From Flagellimonas zhangzhouensis (lineage in GTDB: Bacteria > Bacteroidota > Bacteroidia > Flavobacteriales > Flavobacteriaceae), in NCBI RefSeq assembly GCF_900102925.1, contig NZ_FNKI01000002.1, positions 124,001 through 188,000 of the forward strand: DNA of 64,000 bases, read 5' to 3'. A program made the position numbers and the translations under genes. The notes beneath the pieces are model-generated. The model was not told the DNA's origin. It saw only the letters and a program-made list of their open reading frames with translations, and made no database searches. This document shows positions 63,320 through 64,000 of this stretch, piece by piece; positions within the stretch are counted from its first letter, which is position 1; each line of letters starts with the position of its first letter.

Positions 63320-63796
63320 TTAAATGAACAATAATTGGGTGCCTTCTTGATCGGCTCTACTATAAAAATCCCCGATGGTTAAGATTCCATCCAATTCGTC
63401 GATCAGGTCTTTTTCTTCCAAATGGAACATATCCACAGCCAGTTTACAGGCCCAAAGTTTACATCCAGAATCTGATAGAATTTCCAAGAATTCACCTACT
63501 GGGGGCATATCCAATTTGTCCATTTCTTTTTTCATCATATTGGAAGCTAGTGCTTCAACCCCAGGCAAACCTCCCAACATTGTGGGCATGTGCATGGCAG
63601 GGTTACCAACAGTTGCAACGTGCAAATGTTCCAGTTTTTTCTTTTGAATGGCTTCCAATCCAAAGAATGTGAAGAATATTTCAGAATCAATACCTTCCAT
63701 TCTTGCTCCGTTGGCCATCACAAATGCGGCATACACATTTTCCAGGGTGGCTTTGGAGAGTATAAAAAGCATTTTTTTAACTTTTGTATTGCTCAT
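63320..63796 (-). CDS. DsrE/DsrF-like family protein (sulfur-relay type)
   Basis: A 158-residue single-domain protein of the DsrE-like superfamily (DrsE_2 type). KKMLFILSKATLENVYAAFVMANGA at the N-terminus and the late CKLWACKLAVDMFHL block (about 112-126) with two cysteines are typical. Members carry persulfide sulfur or act as peroxiredoxin-like partners. Next upstream on the same strand lies a TusE/DsrC-like gene, supporting a sulfur-transfer role. Confidence 0.85.
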   Translation of the reverse strand: MSNTKVKKMLFILSKATLENVYAAFVMANGARMEGIDSEIFFTFFGLEAIQKKKLEHLHVATVGNPAMHMPTMLGGLPGVEALASNMMKKEMDKLDMPPVGEFLEILSDSGCKLWACKLAVDMFHLEEKDLIDELDGILTIGDFYSRADQEGTQLLFI

Positions 63797-63851
63797 TTCT
63801 GTAGTTTTTATTTATTCTCTCAATTAGGTTTTTCCTGTCCTGTACTCGAGA

Positions 63852-64000
63852 TTAAATACAGCTTTTTGGTTTTGGAATACCCGCGATCATAGTGGCTTTT
63901 TTCAATGGGCCACCTGGGAACAAGGCGTAAAACTGTTTAATATCGATTACGCCACTTTTTTTAATTCCTCTAATGGATAATGGCTCCTCGTTTTTGAATT
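63852..64000 (-). CDS. TusE/DsrC-like sulfur-relay protein, C-terminal part
   Basis: A short frame on the minus strand, open at the window edge, gives 48 or so residues ending in LFPGGPLKKATMIAGIPKPKSCI-type sequence (in pieces: LFPGGP, KKATMIAG, IPKPKSCI). This is the conserved C-terminus of DsrC/TusE proteins, with the terminal reactive cysteine one residue before the end. The position of the second DsrC cysteine is Thr (KKATM), as in TusE and unlike DsrC. The N-terminal part lies outside the window. It is followed 55 nt later by the DsrE-like gene on the same strand. Confidence 0.83.
   Translation of the reverse strand, partial: FKNEEPLSIRGIKKSGVIDIKQFYALFPGGPLKKATMIAGIPKPKSCI

Overview
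The window looks like a chromosomal segment of a marine-type member of the Flavobacteriaceae (Bacteroidota). It carries a SusC/SusD pair, GPH and SSS sugar symporters, DUF6340 and S41 lipoprotein-type genes, many lipoprotein signals, few Shine-Dalgarno sequences, and -7 boxes resembling TAnnTTTG. Base composition is AT-leaning. Genus is not determined here; Muricauda/Flagellimonas-like is only a guess.

Layout. (a) 1-3.5 kb: end of an FtsX-type permease, an M20 peptidase, a mutarotase-like protein and an AT-rich orphan lipoprotein. (b) 3.5-8.2 kb: glyoxylate bypass. A RamB/ScfR-type regulator is divergent from malate synthase (aceB) and isocitrate lyase (aceA), with two palindromes 21 bp apart between them. 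(c) 8.2-9.6 kb: a DnaQ-like exonuclease fused to a GIY-YIG nuclease domain. (d) 9.6-37.2 kb: a very complete L-arabinose polysaccharide locus. A NUDIX-derived AraR-type regulator is divergent from susC-susD, followed by GH51, three GH43, GH30, GH127, a GPH symporter, a cytosolic GH43, a second GH51, GH97, araB-araD-araA, an aldose epimerase and an SSS symporter, closed by a strong bidirectional terminator. The enzymes suggest arabinan plus arabinogalactan-type glycans with both furanose and pyranose arabinose, degraded outside or in the periplasm and taken directly into xylulose 5-phosphate.

(e) 37.3-42.8 kb: tolC-RND-MFP efflux operon with a recognisable promoter and two inverted repeats. 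(f) 43-49.7 kb: two tandem double-domain universal stress proteins, thioredoxin, a DUF1080 lipoprotein, an S41 peptidase, a membrane-anchored AraC-type regulator and a DUF6340-like lipoprotein. (g) 49.8-63.2 kb: a [NiFe]-hydrogenase island. A His-rich nickel-transporter-like protein converges on hyaA-hyaB-hyaC-hyaD-hypF-hypD-hypE (minus strand). Divergent from hyaA is hypA-hypB-hypC followed, with very short gaps, by a divergent Aat-like aminoacyl-tRNA-protein transferase and a large TPR protein. The small subunit keeps all six cysteines that define the oxygen-tolerant group 1d proximal cluster. A perfect 25-nt inverted repeat sits in the divergent promoter. (h) 63.3-64 kb: a DsrE-like protein and the C-terminus of a TusE/DsrC-like protein, suggesting a sulfur-relay module next to the hydrogenase.

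The most unusual points are the Aat-like plus TPR pair in the hyp operon, the DsrE/TusE pair beside it, and the single co-directional run of genes from polysaccharide to pentose phosphate. No tRNA, rRNA, CRISPR array or insertion sequence was recognised. No gene-free stretch exceeds 300 bases; the longest is 42732-42996, annotated below.
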